The notes under the pieces: generated by a model | The model's database searches: none | Told to the model about the DNA's origin: nothing | The model's input: only the letters and a program-made list of their open reading frames with translations | Assembly: GCA_949740695.1 (NCBI GenBank) | Contig: CATJIY010000037.1 | Span: 1-6,531, forward strand | Direction of reading: 5' to 3' | Source: an uncultured Eubacteriales bacterium | GTDB lineage: Bacteria > Bacillota > Clostridia > Oscillospirales > Butyricicoccaceae | Length of the DNA stretch: 6,531 nucleotides | Made by a program: the position numbers and the translations under genes | Shown here: one piece after another, positions 6,441-6,531 of the stretch | Layout of the letters: each line of letters begins with the position of its first letter | Position numbering within the stretch: the stretch's first letter is position 1

Positions 6441-6531
6441 TTGGGGAGAAGAAAGAAGCTTATCAACCACATCGACATCCCGCAGCATGAGATTGAGAAG
6501 ATCCCGCGGTGTATCCTGCCGGACATTCTCG
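6441..6531 (+). CDS. Start of a small mobile-element-type protein, cut by the window
   Basis: An open frame runs to the right edge: 30 codons reading MGRRKKLINHIDIPQ then HEIEKIPRCILPDIL. I chose TTG 6441 because AAGGAG (6428-6433) lies 7 nt upstream; an in-frame GTG at 6435 is too close to that site and no ATG is available. The pattern (K/R)KLI-x-HI-x-IP-x-x-EIE-x-I-x-RC-x-LPDI resembles short conserved proteins I recall beside recombinase genes in Firmicute conjugative or mobilisable elements. This is recall, not a search. If right, a mobile element begins here and runs out of the window. The function of these small proteins is not established. Confidence 0.5.
   Translation, partial: MGRRKKLINHIDIPQHEIEKIPRCILPDIL

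Noticed and set aside
6303..6526. Two minus-strand frames near the right edge
   Set aside because: Opposite a plus-strand gene start with a good ribosome site; no recognisable product.
1..6531. CRISPR array, tRNA or rRNA genes, complete insertion sequence
   Set aside because: No regular spaced repeats, cloverleaf, rRNA signature or paired terminal inverted repeats were seen by eye on either strand.

Overview
The window reads as chromosomal DNA from a selenocysteine-decoding anaerobic Firmicute, probably a gut Clostridium relative (Oscillospiraceae or Lachnospiraceae type). Three things suggest this: a SelD whose catalytic residue is encoded by an in-frame UGA, a LysR regulator of the kind usually found beside selenium genes in Clostridia, and a cysteine-rich DUF5714-type protein. 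Taxonomy is inferred from gene content and style only.

Left part (1-2802), GC-rich and gene-dense: a leftward pair lysR (729-1631) then DUF5714 gene (1-695, cut by the window edge), separated by 33 bp and probably co-transcribed. Transcribed divergently is selD (1765-2802, 345 residues). Its codon 15 is TGA and falls exactly at the SelD active-site Cys/Sec position. A hairpin 11 nt downstream of the TGA has the geometry of a bacterial SECIS element. A naive gene call would start SelD at 1864 and lose the catalytic N-terminus. SelD makes selenophosphate, the selenium donor for Sec-tRNA and selenouridine. The LysR protein probably controls this locus from the shared 133-bp intergenic region. 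DUF5714 has no established function here.

Middle part (2803-3813), mostly non-coding: a doubtful 70-residue leftward ORF, then a strong sigma-A-like promoter (3076-3104) only about 35 bp before a strong intrinsic terminator (3145-3180). Together these would make a short RNA of about 70 nt. The following 3181-3745 has no intact gene and looks like degenerate sequence, with one weak integrase-like remnant.

Right part (3814-6531), different in base composition and probably accessory: a solitary 797-residue protein gene with its own near-consensus promoter. It has an N-terminal/central domain of unknown function, a long alanine/glycine-rich hydrophobic segment (about 602-696) and a charged helical tail. 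It is the main unknown of the window, and a membrane-acting defence or toxin-like role is a hypothesis only. After it come a likely gene remnant broken by a TAG codon and, at the right edge, the start of a small gene resembling short proteins carried by Firmicute mobile elements. This supports a mobile or island context for the right half.
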